Shown: piece by piece, positions 16,152 through 24,054 of the stretch
Layout: every line of letters begins with the position of its first letter
Position numbering within the stretch: position 1 is the first letter of the stretch
Source of the DNA: Eubacterium ramulus ATCC 29099
GTDB taxonomy: Bacteria; Bacillota; Clostridia; Lachnospirales; Lachnospiraceae
Length of the DNA: 33,418 nucleotides
Assembly: GCF_000469345.1 (NCBI RefSeq)
Contig: NZ_KI271131.1
Location: 809-34,226 of the forward strand
Direction: 5' to 3'
Translations under genes and position numbers: made by a program
Notes under the pieces: model-generated
Seen by the model: only the letters and a program-made list of their open reading frames with translations
The model's database searches: none
What the model was told of the DNA's origin: nothing

Positions 16152-16752
16152 TAAATACTTTACCGTTAATATTCGGGCATATTTGGATAAAGACGAACCG
16201 ACATATATCGGAGAGGAAAGTCTTTACGACTTGCTCTCCGATTTTTCTTGTCCTGAAAACCCCGATGTGGAATACTTCTTATTACATAATGCGATTGAGT
16301 TTACCAAAAAAGATCAATCCATCACTTATCTGGTATTTGATGCCGAAGATGCTTCATTGGTTGGCTATTTTTCCCTTACAGTAAAACCAATTTCTGTCCA
16401 GGCTTCAAATATCAGTAAAACAATGGCAAAGAAGCTGTCCCGTGTCAGTATTCTGGATGAAGAAACACAGTCTTACACCACAGCAGCTTACCTGATTGCC
16501 CAGTTAGGAAAGAACTATTCTCTTCCAAAGGAAAAACGGATTCCAGGGAACATTCTACTGGGATTTGCACTGGAGACCATATCCAATCTCCAATATTCCG
16601 TAGGCGGTGTTATGGAATTTCTTGAATGTGAGGATAATGAATTTCTTCTGAACTTTTATACGCAGAATCATTTCAAGCCATTTGACACTCGTATTACTTC
16701 TTCCCAGAACAATGAGCCACATACTCTTCATCAGCTTTTAAAATTTATCTGA
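16144..16752 (+). CDS. GNAT-family acetyltransferase, probable toxin of a type II pair
   Basis: A 202-residue protein of a GNAT group common on clostridial mobile elements. Visible blocks are Y-F-L-L-H-N-A-I-E-F-T near the N-terminus and the strand L-V-G-Y-F-S-L-T-V-K. K-L-S-R-V-S-I-L-D-E comes next, then A-A-Y-L-I-A-Q-L-G-K-N-Y, the usual acetyl-CoA-loop region, and the C-terminal F-Y-x-x-N-H-F-K-P-F-D. GNAT toxins of this kind acetylate charged tRNA and stop translation; that activity is inferred from the family. It is translationally coupled to the 61-residue protein before it and ends at a hairpin terminator. Confidence 0.8.
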   Translation: MSDKYFTVNIRAYLDKDEPTYIGEESLYDLLSDFSCPENPDVEYFLLHNAIEFTKKDQSITYLVFDAEDASLVGYFSLTVKPISVQASNISKTMAKKLSRVSILDEETQSYTTAAYLIAQLGKNYSLPKEKRIPGNILLGFALETISNLQYSVGGVMEFLECEDNEFLLNFYTQNHFKPFDTRITSSQNNEPHTLHQLLKFI

Positions 16753-16770
16753 TTGGAAATACACGAAAAA

Positions 16771-16820
16771 AAGCGACAGCCCTGAAATTTTTATCTCAGG
16801 AAGCTGCCGCTTCTTTTTTC
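16771..16820 (+). terminator. Terminator of the toxin-antitoxin-like operon
   Basis: AAGCGaCAGC-CCTGA (16771-16785) pairs with TCAGG-aa-GCTGcCGCTT (from 16796), with one mismatch and a two-base bulge. CTTTTTTC follows. It overlaps the end of a decayed minus-strand ORF. Confidence 0.8.
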
Positions 16821-16958
16821 TTTTCATTTTCTTCTTTTTTCTCCTGTCCATTGTTTTCCTTATCTTCCTCCAGTTCCCGGAGCAGCTCTTCGCCATATTT
16901 ATCTATCATCCGCACAAGAAAATCAATGCACCGTTCAAATTCTATATTCTGTTTCACA
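16796..16958 (-). pseudogene. Small coiled-coil-like protein broken by a one-base frameshift
   Basis: A GTG at 16958 with a fitting ribosome site (AAGGAGAAGCTT) begins V-K-Q-N-I-E-F-E-R-C-I-D-F and then hits a stop. Removing one base from the A5 run at 16919-16923 would join it to a second frame. That frame reads L-V-R-M-I-D-K-Y-G-E-E-L-L-R-E-L-E-E-D, continues with an E/K-rich tail and ends at 16796. The joined product would be about 53 residues. The second frame has an ATG (16909) but no ribosome site. Similar short proteins occur on Lachnospiraceae elements. A sequencing error in the homopolymer is possible. Confidence 0.5.
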
Positions 16959-17085
16959 AGCTTCTCCTTCCCTGTTTTTTATTCTGTGGTCATTCTACAG
17001 GAAAGTTTCTGGCTTCTCATTGAACAGAAATTGAGAGTGAATTGACTATTTCTCATTTATTTTGGTTCATATAATTGAAATACCA

Positions 17086-17114
17086 TTGTCCAGAACATAT
17101 GTTTGTGTTATGAT
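17086..17114 (+). promoter_or_regulatory. Promoter of the NB-ARC/TPR gene
   Basis: TTGTCC (17086-17091), a 17-base spacer and TATGAT (17109-17114) lie about 60 bases before the start. A separate TATAAT at 17070-17075 has no well-spaced -35 box. Confidence 0.55.
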
Positions 17115-17170
17115 ATAGGAAGTTTAGTACCTAATACAAACAGAATTGATACGAAAAGGGGGGATTGCGT

Positions 17171-19480
17171 TTGGATCGATGCGATTTTAGCTCTATAATG
17201 ACATGTTTGAAAAATCATATCAGCGAAAGTAACCAGATGAACCAGCCTGAATTTTTATATGAAGTATTTGAGGATTTTATGGACAGCCCGGAAAGCAAAG
17301 ATTTTTCTTTTGACAATGGGCTGGTCTGCCGGTGGATGACCGGACAGGCGAAGATCAGTCCCAAAATCTGCACTTACTATGCAAGACCAAGCAAGCAGGA
17401 AAAGCTGGCTGAAACACTGCAGCATAATCTTATACCATTAATGACCGACTGTAACAAAGCACTGCAGGATGTTTATCTCCTGTTCATGCAGGATGCCACA
17501 ATCTCCGAAGCAAAAAAGAAAAAGCTGGCAGCCCTTTACAAGCCGATTGATTCACGGCTTCTCTTTCTGGCAAAACTGATCTCCTTTGGTATGGAACGCC
17601 AATTTATCAAACGGGACACCAGAAACCAAAAGCTGCTTGCAGGCGGCTCTCTCTCCCCGGTTATTCTGGATTACATCATGGACAGTGAAGTTCCCAGACC
17701 ATGCCGCCATTTTCTTGGAAGAGAAGAAGAACTGGACGAATTACATACAATGCTGGAAGAAAACAGCAAAGTATTTCTCTATGGAATTGCCGGGATTGGA
17801 AAGAGTGAACTGGCGAAAGCATATGCAAAGCAATACAAAAAATATTATACGAACATCCTGTATGTGGAATATGCCGGTGATTTACATCAGGCTGTCACAG
17901 ACATGGATTTTACCGACGATCTGCCGGAAGATGGGGAAGAAGAACGTTTCCGGAAGCACAACCGGTTTCTCCGTTCTCTGAAAAATGATACACTGCTCAT
18001 CATAGACAATTTCAACGTCACTGCCACGCAGGACCGTTTTCTGCCGGTGGTTCTGAAATACCGGTGCAGGATTCTATTCACGACCAGAAGTAAATTTGAC
18101 GGACACTGTATCCTGCAGTTAAAAGAGATCAGGAATCCAGCCAGCCTGTTTCAACTGGCAGCTGCATTTTATTCTGAAGCAGAAGTACACCAAACACTGG
18201 TGGAAGAGATTATAGAAATCGTCCATCGCCATACCTTTGCAGTAGAGCTGGCTGCAAAACTGTTGGAAAATGGGATTTTACCTCCGGAGCGCTTGCTGGA
18301 AAAGCTACGTGAAGAAAAGGCATCCCTTGAAAATGAAGATAAAATCAGTGCCATCAAAGACGGGCAAAACAGCAAGGCTACTTACTATAACCATATCCAC
18401 ACTCTGTTTTCTCTTTATTCCATATCCGTGGAACAACAGGAAATCATGCGGAACCTTTGCTTTCTGCCTCCTGCCGGTATTTCCGCCCGTATTTTTGCTG
18501 ACTGGCTTAGATTAACTGACTTAAATGACATCAATGACCTGATTGAAACAGGTTTTGTACAAGCAACTACACGGCATACAATTTCCCTGCATCCGTTGAT
18601 TCAGGAGATTGCCCTTTCAGAAACAAAACCTTCGGTCACAGCCTGCCATACTTTGCTTGATTCTCTGCAAAAAATATGTCTGATGCATGGAACGGAAGTC
18701 AGCTATTATAAAAAACTGTTTCAGACAGTCGGGAATATCATGCGGATGATGGAAAAAGATGATCTGACCAAGTACCTGCTGTTTCTTGAGGATGTCTTCC
18801 CATATATGGAGAAATACCGTTACAGGAAAGGTACGAAAGAGATTATCCTGGAGATGAAGCAACTTTTGAAAGGGAATGAAAACGGTAGTGCTACCGACCG
18901 TGCATTATTACTGGACTATCAGGCATGTATGGAAACAAAGCCGGAAAAAGCCATCAAACTGGAAAAAGAAGCCCTTGCACAGATCAAAGAAATCACAGAG
19001 GACAATGCCCACCTTGTCTCCAACCTTCATGCGAATCTGGGCGGTCTTTACCGCATGAATGGTCAGGCAGAGCTTGCAAAAGAACACATGGAAAAGGGTA
19101 TCTTCCTGCTTGAGCAGTACCAACTGCTTTATACCAATGACAGCATTCCCCAGATCAACAATTATGCTGCCTTATTGACAGAATTGCAGGAACCGGAACG
19201 GGCAATGGCTGCTCTCCAGAAACTTGCCCAGATCATCAAAGAATACAACTCCGATACCTGTCTGAACTATGCCCAGGTACAGGAATCCATGGGAAATATC
19301 TGCCTGATCACAGCAAATATCTCACAGGCTAAAACCCATTTCAAAAAAGCCATGAAGATTTACGAGAATGTCTGGGCAGATGAGCCGGAATTGATTGAAG
19401 AGAAATATCAGGAAATTCAGGAACTGTATCCACAGGTAGGCATCGCACTGGCAAGGGGAATCCTGGCTTCCAAAAAATAA
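17171..19480 (+). CDS. NB-ARC (STAND) ATPase with TPR repeats
   Basis: About 769 residues. The N-terminal 170 residues include L-V-C-R-W-M-T-G-Q-A-K-I-S, which resembles a helix-turn-helix. An NB-ARC ATPase follows: L-G-R-E-E-E-L near 185, Walker A G-I-A-G-I-G-K-S near 207-214, Walker B L-L-I-I-D-N-F near 277-283 and the sensor R-I-L-F-T-T-R near 308. The C-terminal third is tetratricopeptide-like (A-N-L-G-G-L-Y-R-M-N-G-Q-A-E-L-A-K and M-G-N-I-C-L). STAND proteins are signal-triggered switches that act as regulators or as phage sensors; which applies here is open. The start is TTG at 17171, 7 bases after AGGGGGGA; the TTG at 17165 is too close to that site. It is flanked by its own promoter and a hairpin. 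Confidence 0.85.
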   Translation: MDRCDFSSIMTCLKNHISESNQMNQPEFLYEVFEDFMDSPESKDFSFDNGLVCRWMTGQAKISPKICTYYARPSKQEKLAETLQHNLIPLMTDCNKALQDVYLLFMQDATISEAKKKKLAALYKPIDSRLLFLAKLISFGMERQFIKRDTRNQKLLAGGSLSPVILDYIMDSEVPRPCRHFLGREEELDELHTMLEENSKVFLYGIAGIGKSELAKAYAKQYKKYYTNILYVEYAGDLHQAVTDMDFTDDLPEDGEEERFRKHNRFLRSLKNDTLLIIDNFNVTATQDRFLPVVLKYRCRILFTTRSKFDGHCILQLKEIRNPASLFQLAAAFYSEAEVHQTLVEEIIEIVHRHTFAVELAAKLLENGILPPERLLEKLREEKASLENEDKISAIKDGQNSKATYYNHIHTLFSLYSISVEQQEIMRNLCFLPPAGISARIFADWLRLTDLNDINDLIETGFVQATTRHTISLHPLIQEIALSETKPSVTACHTLLDSLQKICLMHGTEVSYYKKLFQTVGNIMRMMEKDDLTKYLLFLEDVFPYMEKYRYRKGTKEIILEMKQLLKGNENGSATDRALLLDYQACMETKPEKAIKLEKEALAQIKEITEDNAHLVSNLHANLGGLYRMNGQAELAKEHMEKGIFLLEQYQLLYTNDSIPQINNYAALLTELQEPERAMAALQKLAQIIKEYNSDTCLNYAQVQESMGNICLITANISQAKTHFKKAMKIYENVWADEPELIEEKYQEIQELYPQVGIALARGILASKK

Positions 19481-19492
19481 TAAGCATATTTT

Positions 19493-19525
19493 ACGGCGGA
19501 CACGATTGCCCGCCGTTATTTGCTT
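19493..19525 (+). terminator. Terminator after the NB-ARC/TPR gene
   Basis: ACGGCGG (19493-19499) and CCGCCGT (19510-19516) form a perfect 7-bp GC stem with a 10-base loop. The moderately T-rich TATTTGCTTT follows. Confidence 0.7.
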
Positions 19526-19619
19526 TCCGACTTATTCCCACTTTTGGGAAAAAGTTATAGTTTTCTTTTCAATATGAAAATCATATTATTTTTTAGAAAA
19601 TGCCTGTATCAATACTTTC

Positions 19620-19745
19620 ATGACAACTGCTGTGGAATGTATTTTGGAAATTTCCGAAGACAGCATTATTTTCGAAACCCGAAACACCAAGTACTACCTG
19701 AAATATGATACAGTACCGAATGAAACTGAGGTGATGTGTGCTTGA
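19620..19745 (+). CDS. Tiny hypothetical protein
   Basis: Forty-one residues: M-T-T-A-V-E-C-I-L-E-I-S-E-D-S-I-I-F-E-T, then Y-Y-L-K-Y-D-T-V-P-N-E-T-E. The strand-turn-strand pattern looks like genuine protein, yet there is no ribosome site at this ATG. The frame is open 14 codons further up, so the true N-terminus may be lost or use another start. It overlaps the next ORF (TTG over TGA). Function unknown. Confidence 0.45.
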   Translation: MTTAVECILEISEDSIIFETRNTKYYLKYDTVPNETEVMCA

Positions 19746-19906
19746 CTACTTATGAACTGGGAAGCAGCCTGGAAAAGCTACTTTATAAACTAAAGAAGAA
19801 CCGTGAAAACGTACCTTTGGATATCCTGAAAACCTATTATAAAGTCCCTTACAGGGAACTAATTTCTCAAATAACTCAAACAGTCTCTGGGATTCTACTT
19901 GGGTAA
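19742..19906 (+). CDS. Tiny hypothetical protein ending at the block junction
   Basis: Fifty-four residues from a TTG at 19742, with GAGGTGATG upstream: T-T-Y-E-L-G-S-S-L-E-K-L-L-Y-K-L-K-K-N-R-E, then D-I-L-K-T-Y-Y-K-V-P-Y-R-E-L. It is helical and basic and overlaps the stop of the preceding small ORF, so the two are probably a coupled pair. Its stop at 19904-19906 lies within a few bases of where a GntR fragment on the other strand breaks off, so the C-terminus may be foreign. Confidence 0.5.
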   Translation: MTTYELGSSLEKLLYKLKKNRENVPLDILKTYYKVPYRELISQITQTVSGILLG

Positions 19907-20002
19907 ACAAAAGTCACCTCTAAGAATAGCATATAACAACTTATTGTAAAGCTGCAGGTAAACAGGCGTATCATCCTGAAACTTCCAGTTGTGGAAATCC
20001 AT
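19895..20002 (-). pseudogene. GntR-family regulator, N-terminal fragment (YtrA-like)
   Basis: The fragment starts M-D-F-H-N-W-K-F-Q-D-D-T-P-V-Y-L-Q-L-Y with a strong ribosome site (GAGGAGGAAAAGAA). It continues to L-R-G-D-F, where GntR proteins normally go on P-G-x-K-L-P-S. Here it changes to C-L-P-K and a stop. Only 35 residues of about 120 remain, without a complete winged helix. The break at about 19907-19912 marks a recombination junction between the plus-strand mobile block and the envelope-stress cargo. Confidence 0.75.
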
Positions 20003-20047
20003 TTCTTTTCCTCCTCGCCTTTAGATCAATTGTTTTGTGCATTATAA

Positions 20048-20266
20048 TTAATTTTTATTACAAGCATGCTTTCTTCTATGTTTTGTTTGGAAATATGTTC
20101 TTGTAGCTCCCAATATGATCACTGCCAGATATAAAACCATTTGTATCCCCCAGATATGCCCTGTAAAATTCATATATGGATTATACCAATCCAAAATCTT
20201 TGCAGTAATACATACGAAACTGCATACAACACATACATGCAATAAAATTCCCCGTACTCTGCTCAT
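20048..20266 (-). CDS. Small two-helix membrane protein
   Basis: Seventy-two residues with two hydrophobic helices (about 7-25 and 38-55), a short loop D-W-Y-N-P-Y-M-N-F-T-G-H between them and a basic tail (K-H-R-R-K-H). Its ATG shares one base with the stop of the preceding glycosidase gene and has GGAGGGATT upstream, so it is coupled to that gene. It is last in the operon that begins with the DUF368 gene. I do not recognise a family. Confidence 0.7.
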   Translation of the reverse strand: MSRVRGILLHVCVVCSFVCITAKILDWYNPYMNFTGHIWGIQMVLYLAVIILGATRTYFQTKHRRKHACNKN

Positions 20267-21333
20267 TACAATCCCTCCGTAATAAATATTCCATCTGCAA
20301 CTTCATGTTCCGGTTTATATGGATGATTTGCAACCTTATCCAGAAATGTCATGAAGGAACAATGCCCTCCATCCAGATTATAGGCAGCTTTACATCCCAA
20401 TTCTTCAAAGACTTTTGCCATTTCGTCCGGGAACATTCCTCTGGAACTATCCTGTCTTCCATCCACCAAAAGCAAGCAATAATGTCCTGGCTCATAATAA
20501 CCGATTGCTGTTCTTGGATGCGATTCTCTTATATAATCCCACGTAAGGAACTTATCCTTTGCTTTTCCCTTTTCATCAAGAAGACTCGGTCCAAATACCC
20601 AGCTTTGGTATGCCCCTTTTTCTATAAGTTGCTGTAGCTCCACTTGTCCCGGCTGATAGATATCCATTGTGCCATCCCAGTTCAAAACACAGGTTTCTGC
20701 ATCCGTCTGCTCATTTCTGTATATGACCCCATTTCGTATAATCGTGCCGTTATTCTGATTACGATTATTGCTATAGGAATCTCCATTTACTGCAAGAACA
20801 GACTTCATCCTTGAGGACATATCGGATAGTTTTTCCGTATATCCTACACCATAGGTATCCTGAGCAAATGCTGTCTGAAGACATGTAATATCCCCCACAT
20901 AAATATCCGCAAGTACATAAGATGTTTTTGTACCATACTTTTCATGTTTTCCAGCATTTGACTTGTCCAGTTTTCCTGTATCATACTGATGGTATGATAG
21001 CTGAATCGATACATTTGGACTTGTATAGGAAGTGTCTGTTGCAACGACTGTGTCTGAAAATTTATCTACATATTTTTTATGCCAATCCTGTGAATCTCTA
21101 ACTATGCATGTTTTTTGTAGCGAAGCGGTTCCCTCCTTCGTATCCCCCATCTGTATTTTCTGATTAAAATCTGGCATCTCATTCTGACTTTTTTCTGCTT
21201 CTGACACTGCATTTTCAATGGATACTGCTTTCACTCCTTTTTGTGGAATCTTATAATCAGCAACCCACACGATCACAAGAACGAAAGCAGCCGCCATAAT
21301 ATCAACGGTTAACCATAAGATACGTTTTTTCAT
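20266..21333 (-). CDS. Phosphodiester glycosidase (NAGPA domain), membrane-anchored
   Basis: A 355-residue protein with one N-terminal membrane anchor (about 8-25) and an extracytoplasmic NAGPA-type domain. Visible markers are S-V-L-A-V-N-G-D-S-Y-S, P-R-T-A-I-G-Y, L-L-L-V-D-G-R-Q and C-K-A-A-Y-N-L-D-G-G, with S-F-M-T following. The family cleaves or processes sugar-1-phosphate diesters, which suits surface glycans or lipid-linked sugars. It starts inside the stop of the glycosyltransferase gene (ATGA overlap), implying a shared pathway. The substrate is not evident. Confidence 0.85.
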   Translation of the reverse strand: MKKRILWLTVDIMAAAFVLVIVWVADYKIPQKGVKAVSIENAVSEAEKSQNEMPDFNQKIQMGDTKEGTASLQKTCIVRDSQDWHKKYVDKFSDTVVATDTSYTSPNVSIQLSYHQYDTGKLDKSNAGKHEKYGTKTSYVLADIYVGDITCLQTAFAQDTYGVGYTEKLSDMSSRMKSVLAVNGDSYSNNRNQNNGTIIRNGVIYRNEQTDAETCVLNWDGTMDIYQPGQVELQQLIEKGAYQSWVFGPSLLDEKGKAKDKFLTWDYIRESHPRTAIGYYEPGHYCLLLVDGRQDSSRGMFPDEMAKVFEELGCKAAYNLDGGHCSFMTFLDKVANHPYKPEHEVADGIFITEGL

Positions 21334-22445
21334 ACTCGAACCTTTCTACCCACAGAATATATATTTCTCCTTACTCCCGCAGATGCTTTGTTACCTTCAC
21401 TGTTTTCTAAACATGAACTGTCATTTCTTTTGAAAATAAAATACTTTTGAACAAACCAGCTGACAAGAAACAGAGAAACTTCTGTCATCAGTTTTGCCGG
21501 ATAAACCGAAAAGTGTAGAACCTGTACAAATGTTTCCAATATAAAATTATTCATAATCAAAACGACAACTGCCAATGCAAAATAATGCGTTGCCGTACTT
21601 ATTTTTCTTTTTGTATGAAATACAAACCGACAGTTCATGCTGTAGTTATAAAAAGCACTGACCATTCTTGCCAGTATATTTGCTGCCAGCACCAACACTG
21701 CCGTATGGGGCAGGAAAAGCATAAGTGCCGAAAACAAAAGGTAATCCAGAATAAAACTTGAAAAAGATGACAATGTAAATTTAAAAATATCCTTATAAAT
21801 CCTTATGGAATCCCTTACAGCCCGAAAATGGGAGGTAGAATTATTCTCATCCCGGTAAATCGTATGAATCGGCACTTCTTCAATGGGAATCCCTTCCTTT
21901 GCCATGGACATCAGAACATTCATTTCATATTCATATCGCTCCCCATCTACAGAAAGTAATTTTAAAATCAGATCTGAGCTAAATGCCCGTAATCCCGTCT
22001 GCGTATCAGATACCTCTACACCGCTAGCTAATTTAAATACCGACCTTGTGATCCGATTTCCCAGTCTTGATCTTAGAGGCATGTCCATTCCCACATTTCT
22101 CACACCCAGCACCATTGTTTTTCTGTGTGACCCGGCAAATCCTAAAAGTTTCATCATATCTTCCGGTAAATGCTGTCCGTCAGAATCCATGACTCCTATC
22201 AATTCATTATTCCATAATTCTTCTTTCACATAGGTTAAGGCTGTTTTAATCGCAGCACCCTTTCCTCTGTTTTCAGGATGCCGGAGAATAATACATACAT
22301 CTCTGACATGATCAAAAATCGTTTGATATTCTTCGCCACTTCCATCATCCACCACGATAATCGTACATCCATAAGCCCAAAGCTTATCTGTAATTTCTAT
22401 TAATGTTTCATCTGGTTTATAAGCTGGTATGATTACAACTGACAT
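21330..22445 (-). CDS. DPM1-like glycosyltransferase fused to a GtrA-type membrane domain
   Basis: About 371 residues. The N-terminal GT2 domain has V-I-I-P-A-Y-K-P, V-V-D-D-G-S-G, G-K-G-A-A-I and the metal-binding M-D-S-D-G-Q-H, as in polyprenyl-phosphate sugar transferases. From about residue 225 the protein has four membrane helices of GtrA type (F-N-Y-S-M-N-C-R-F-V-F and Q-K-Y-F-I-F-K-R are visible). Such fusions load a sugar onto undecaprenyl phosphate and may help move it across the membrane. The ATG at 22445 with AAAGGAGATGGCGAT is preferred. An earlier in-frame ATG (22484) overlaps the PAP2 stop but has a poor ribosome site. Confidence 0.87.
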   Translation of the reverse strand: MSVVIIPAYKPDETLIEITDKLWAYGCTIIVVDDGSGEEYQTIFDHVRDVCIILRHPENRGKGAAIKTALTYVKEELWNNELIGVMDSDGQHLPEDMMKLLGFAGSHRKTMVLGVRNVGMDMPLRSRLGNRITRSVFKLASGVEVSDTQTGLRAFSSDLILKLLSVDGERYEYEMNVLMSMAKEGIPIEEVPIHTIYRDENNSTSHFRAVRDSIRIYKDIFKFTLSSFSSFILDYLLFSALMLFLPHTAVLVLAANILARMVSAFYNYSMNCRFVFHTKRKISTATHYFALAVVVLIMNNFILETFVQVLHFSVYPAKLMTEVSLFLVSWFVQKYFIFKRNDSSCLENSEGNKASAGVRRNIYSVGRKVRV

Positions 22446-22480
22446 ATCGCCATCTCCTTTCTGATTTACTCTATAGGTCG

Positions 22481-23029
22481 TCATCTTTCTTTTCTGACAT
22501 TTCTGTTATCTATGATTACTTTCAATTTCACCACCATCTGATATCCGAGATATCCAGCAAGGATTCCAACGACAATACCTCCCAAAATATCTGTTGGATA
22601 ATGCACATACAAATATAACCTTGAAAACGCTATGAAACAGGAAAGTATCAATGCTGGTTTCCATAACATTTTTTCTCCAGCAAAATAAAGTGCTGCCACT
22701 GCGGCAAATGATGCTGCTGTATGACCGGATGGGAATGAAAAATCATCTGGTCTTGCAACTAAAAGCTGAATAGAAGTATTGATATCACACGGACGGATTC
22801 TTCCAATAAAAGGTTTCAATATTCCATTACATAAGACAATGTCTACTGCCAATGCTGCCACTACGATTGCCCCGGTTTTTCTTGTTTTGGGGATCAGCAA
22901 TAATATAACTGCCAAAATAATCCATATAGCACCTGCATCCCCTAACTTGGTTATCATGCACATCAAACTATCTAATATAGGAGTCCGAATTTCCTGTATC
23001 ATATCCAGGATTTTGAATTCCATTCCCAT
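22481..23029 (-). CDS. PAP2-family phosphatase (BcrC/undecaprenyl-pyrophosphatase-like)
   Basis: About 182 residues with five to six membrane helices and all three PAP2 motifs: K-P-F-I-G-R-I-R-P, P-S-G-H-T-A-A-S and S-R-L-Y-L-Y-V-H-Y-P-T-D, with the catalytic histidines. Members of this size dephosphorylate undecaprenyl pyrophosphate or other lipid phosphates on the outer face of the membrane. The ribosome site GAAAGAAG best suits the ATG at 23029; the frame also offers GTG at 23038. It lies 26 bases after the DUF368 gene, whose characterised relatives return undecaprenyl phosphate to the cytoplasm, so both steps of carrier recycling are adjacent. Confidence 0.88.
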   Translation of the reverse strand: MGMEFKILDMIQEIRTPILDSLMCMITKLGDAGAIWIILAVILLLIPKTRKTGAIVVAALAVDIVLCNGILKPFIGRIRPCDINTSIQLLVARPDDFSFPSGHTAASFAAVAALYFAGEKMLWKPALILSCFIAFSRLYLYVHYPTDILGGIVVGILAGYLGYQMVVKLKVIIDNRNVRKER

Positions 23030-23055
23030 ACTCGTCACTTCTTTCTATCAATTCT

Positions 23056-23946
23056 CTAACTGTTATTTCTGTTTTTCCCCAACTTCTGTGAAAACACTTG
23101 CATTCCTACCACCAATGCAACACCAGCTAAAAAAGCCAGAAAATGAAAAGTTTCCAGATTCATTGCTTTCTGCGGGGAAGCCAAAGTAGTTGGTCCCTGA
23201 AGAATTGCATAAAAAGAACCGAGCATCATTCCTAAAATCATATAAACTGCCTGAGGTCTGAATTTTTCCAGACAGATCTGTATTGCCTTCACTACAGTAA
23301 CAACTCCAGTCAATACCCCAACACCAAAGAACGCCAAACCTGGGACATAGGATAAATCCATTCCAAGAACTCCTCTTACTGCTGAAATAACCGGCAGATA
23401 AGCTCCAAAAATAAGAAGCAGCGTAGAACCGGAAATTCCTGGCAGAAACATAGCGGATATGGCAACCATGCCAATCAAAAACAATTTGATTCCCATCCCT
23501 ATGGAAAACTGCCCCAGATTCATAGACGCATTTCCCATTTTCCCATTGAGCCATGTAATACCTACTACAATCACAATACCTAACAGACAAAACAGTATTC
23601 CTTTTCCCATTTCTTTAAAACTATCTTTTTCCTCTCGAATAATCAAAGGGATAGAGCCTGCGATAAATCCAATAAACAATGAACTGACCACATAAATATG
23701 ACTTTCAAACAGAGAAGATAAAATCAGGACTGCCAAAATCATACCTGCTAACCAGCCAATCCCCAATTTCACCAGAAACTTAAGAGCCTCTTTCTTTTTA
23801 TCCATGTTTCCAAATACAAAATCATGAATGGAGCCAATAAACCGGTCATAAAATCCCATGATAAAAGCAACTGTACCTCCTGATACTCCCGGCACACTAT
23901 CAGCCAGTGCCATGCAAAATCCTCCGATTCCTTCCTTTAACATCAT
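23056..23946 (-). CDS. DUF368 membrane protein (PopT-type undecaprenyl-phosphate translocase)
   Basis: A 296-residue protein with about eight membrane helices. The two related family motifs are present: A-D-S-V-P-G-V-S-G-G-T-V-A near residue 16 and F-L-P-G-I-S-G-S-T-L-L near 166. DUF368 proteins (PopT) were reported to recycle undecaprenyl phosphate across the membrane. The ATG at 23946 has AGGAGGTTTTT before it. That ribosome site is one arm of a 16-bp inverted repeat. A promoter with the GTTTA direct repeat lies directly upstream, and this gene heads a five-gene operon. Confidence 0.88.
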   Translation of the reverse strand: MMLKEGIGGFCMALADSVPGVSGGTVAFIMGFYDRFIGSIHDFVFGNMDKKKEALKFLVKLGIGWLAGMILAVLILSSLFESHIYVVSSLFIGFIAGSIPLIIREEKDSFKEMGKGILFCLLGIVIVVGITWLNGKMGNASMNLGQFSIGMGIKLFLIGMVAISAMFLPGISGSTLLLIFGAYLPVISAVRGVLGMDLSYVPGLAFFGVGVLTGVVTVVKAIQICLEKFRPQAVYMILGMMLGSFYAILQGPTTLASPQKAMNLETFHFLAFLAGVALVVGMQVFSQKLGKNRNNS

Positions 23947-23949
23947 AAA

Positions 23950-24008
23950 AACCTCCTGTTTGTTTTATGGGATTATCTTAACAATCCACTTTAAACAAAC
24001 AGGAGGTT
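23950..24008 (-). promoter_or_regulatory. 16-bp inverted repeat that can hide the DUF368 ribosome site
   Basis: The arms at 23950-23965 and 23993-24008 are perfectly complementary with a 27-base loop; the core is ACCTCCTGTTTGTTT. On the minus-strand RNA the downstream arm contains the AGGAGG of the DUF368 gene. The upstream arm overlaps the spacer and -10 region of the predicted promoter. It would therefore be present only in transcripts that start further upstream. Confidence 0.65.
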
Positions 24009-24030
24009 CATTCCTAAACAATTCCTAAAC
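23990..24030 (-). promoter_or_regulatory. Regulator-box promoter of the DUF368 operon
   Basis: On the minus strand GTTTA (24030-24026) and GTTTA (24019-24015) lie 11 bases apart. After GTTTAG and 18 bases comes TTTAAA (23995-23990) as a possible -10. An 11-bp direct repeat over the -35 region is how OmpR-family activators bind. The same pattern recurs at 27542-27582 and 28978-29019. Confidence 0.6.
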
Positions 24031-24054
24031 AATATTTTAATTTCATGCATGAAT

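Noticed and set aside
19520-19708. A 62-codon plus-strand reading frame in the gap after the NB-ARC gene
   Set aside because: It overlaps a terminator region, has no ribosome site and has low-complexity content. The frame encoding the 41-residue ORF looks more protein-like.
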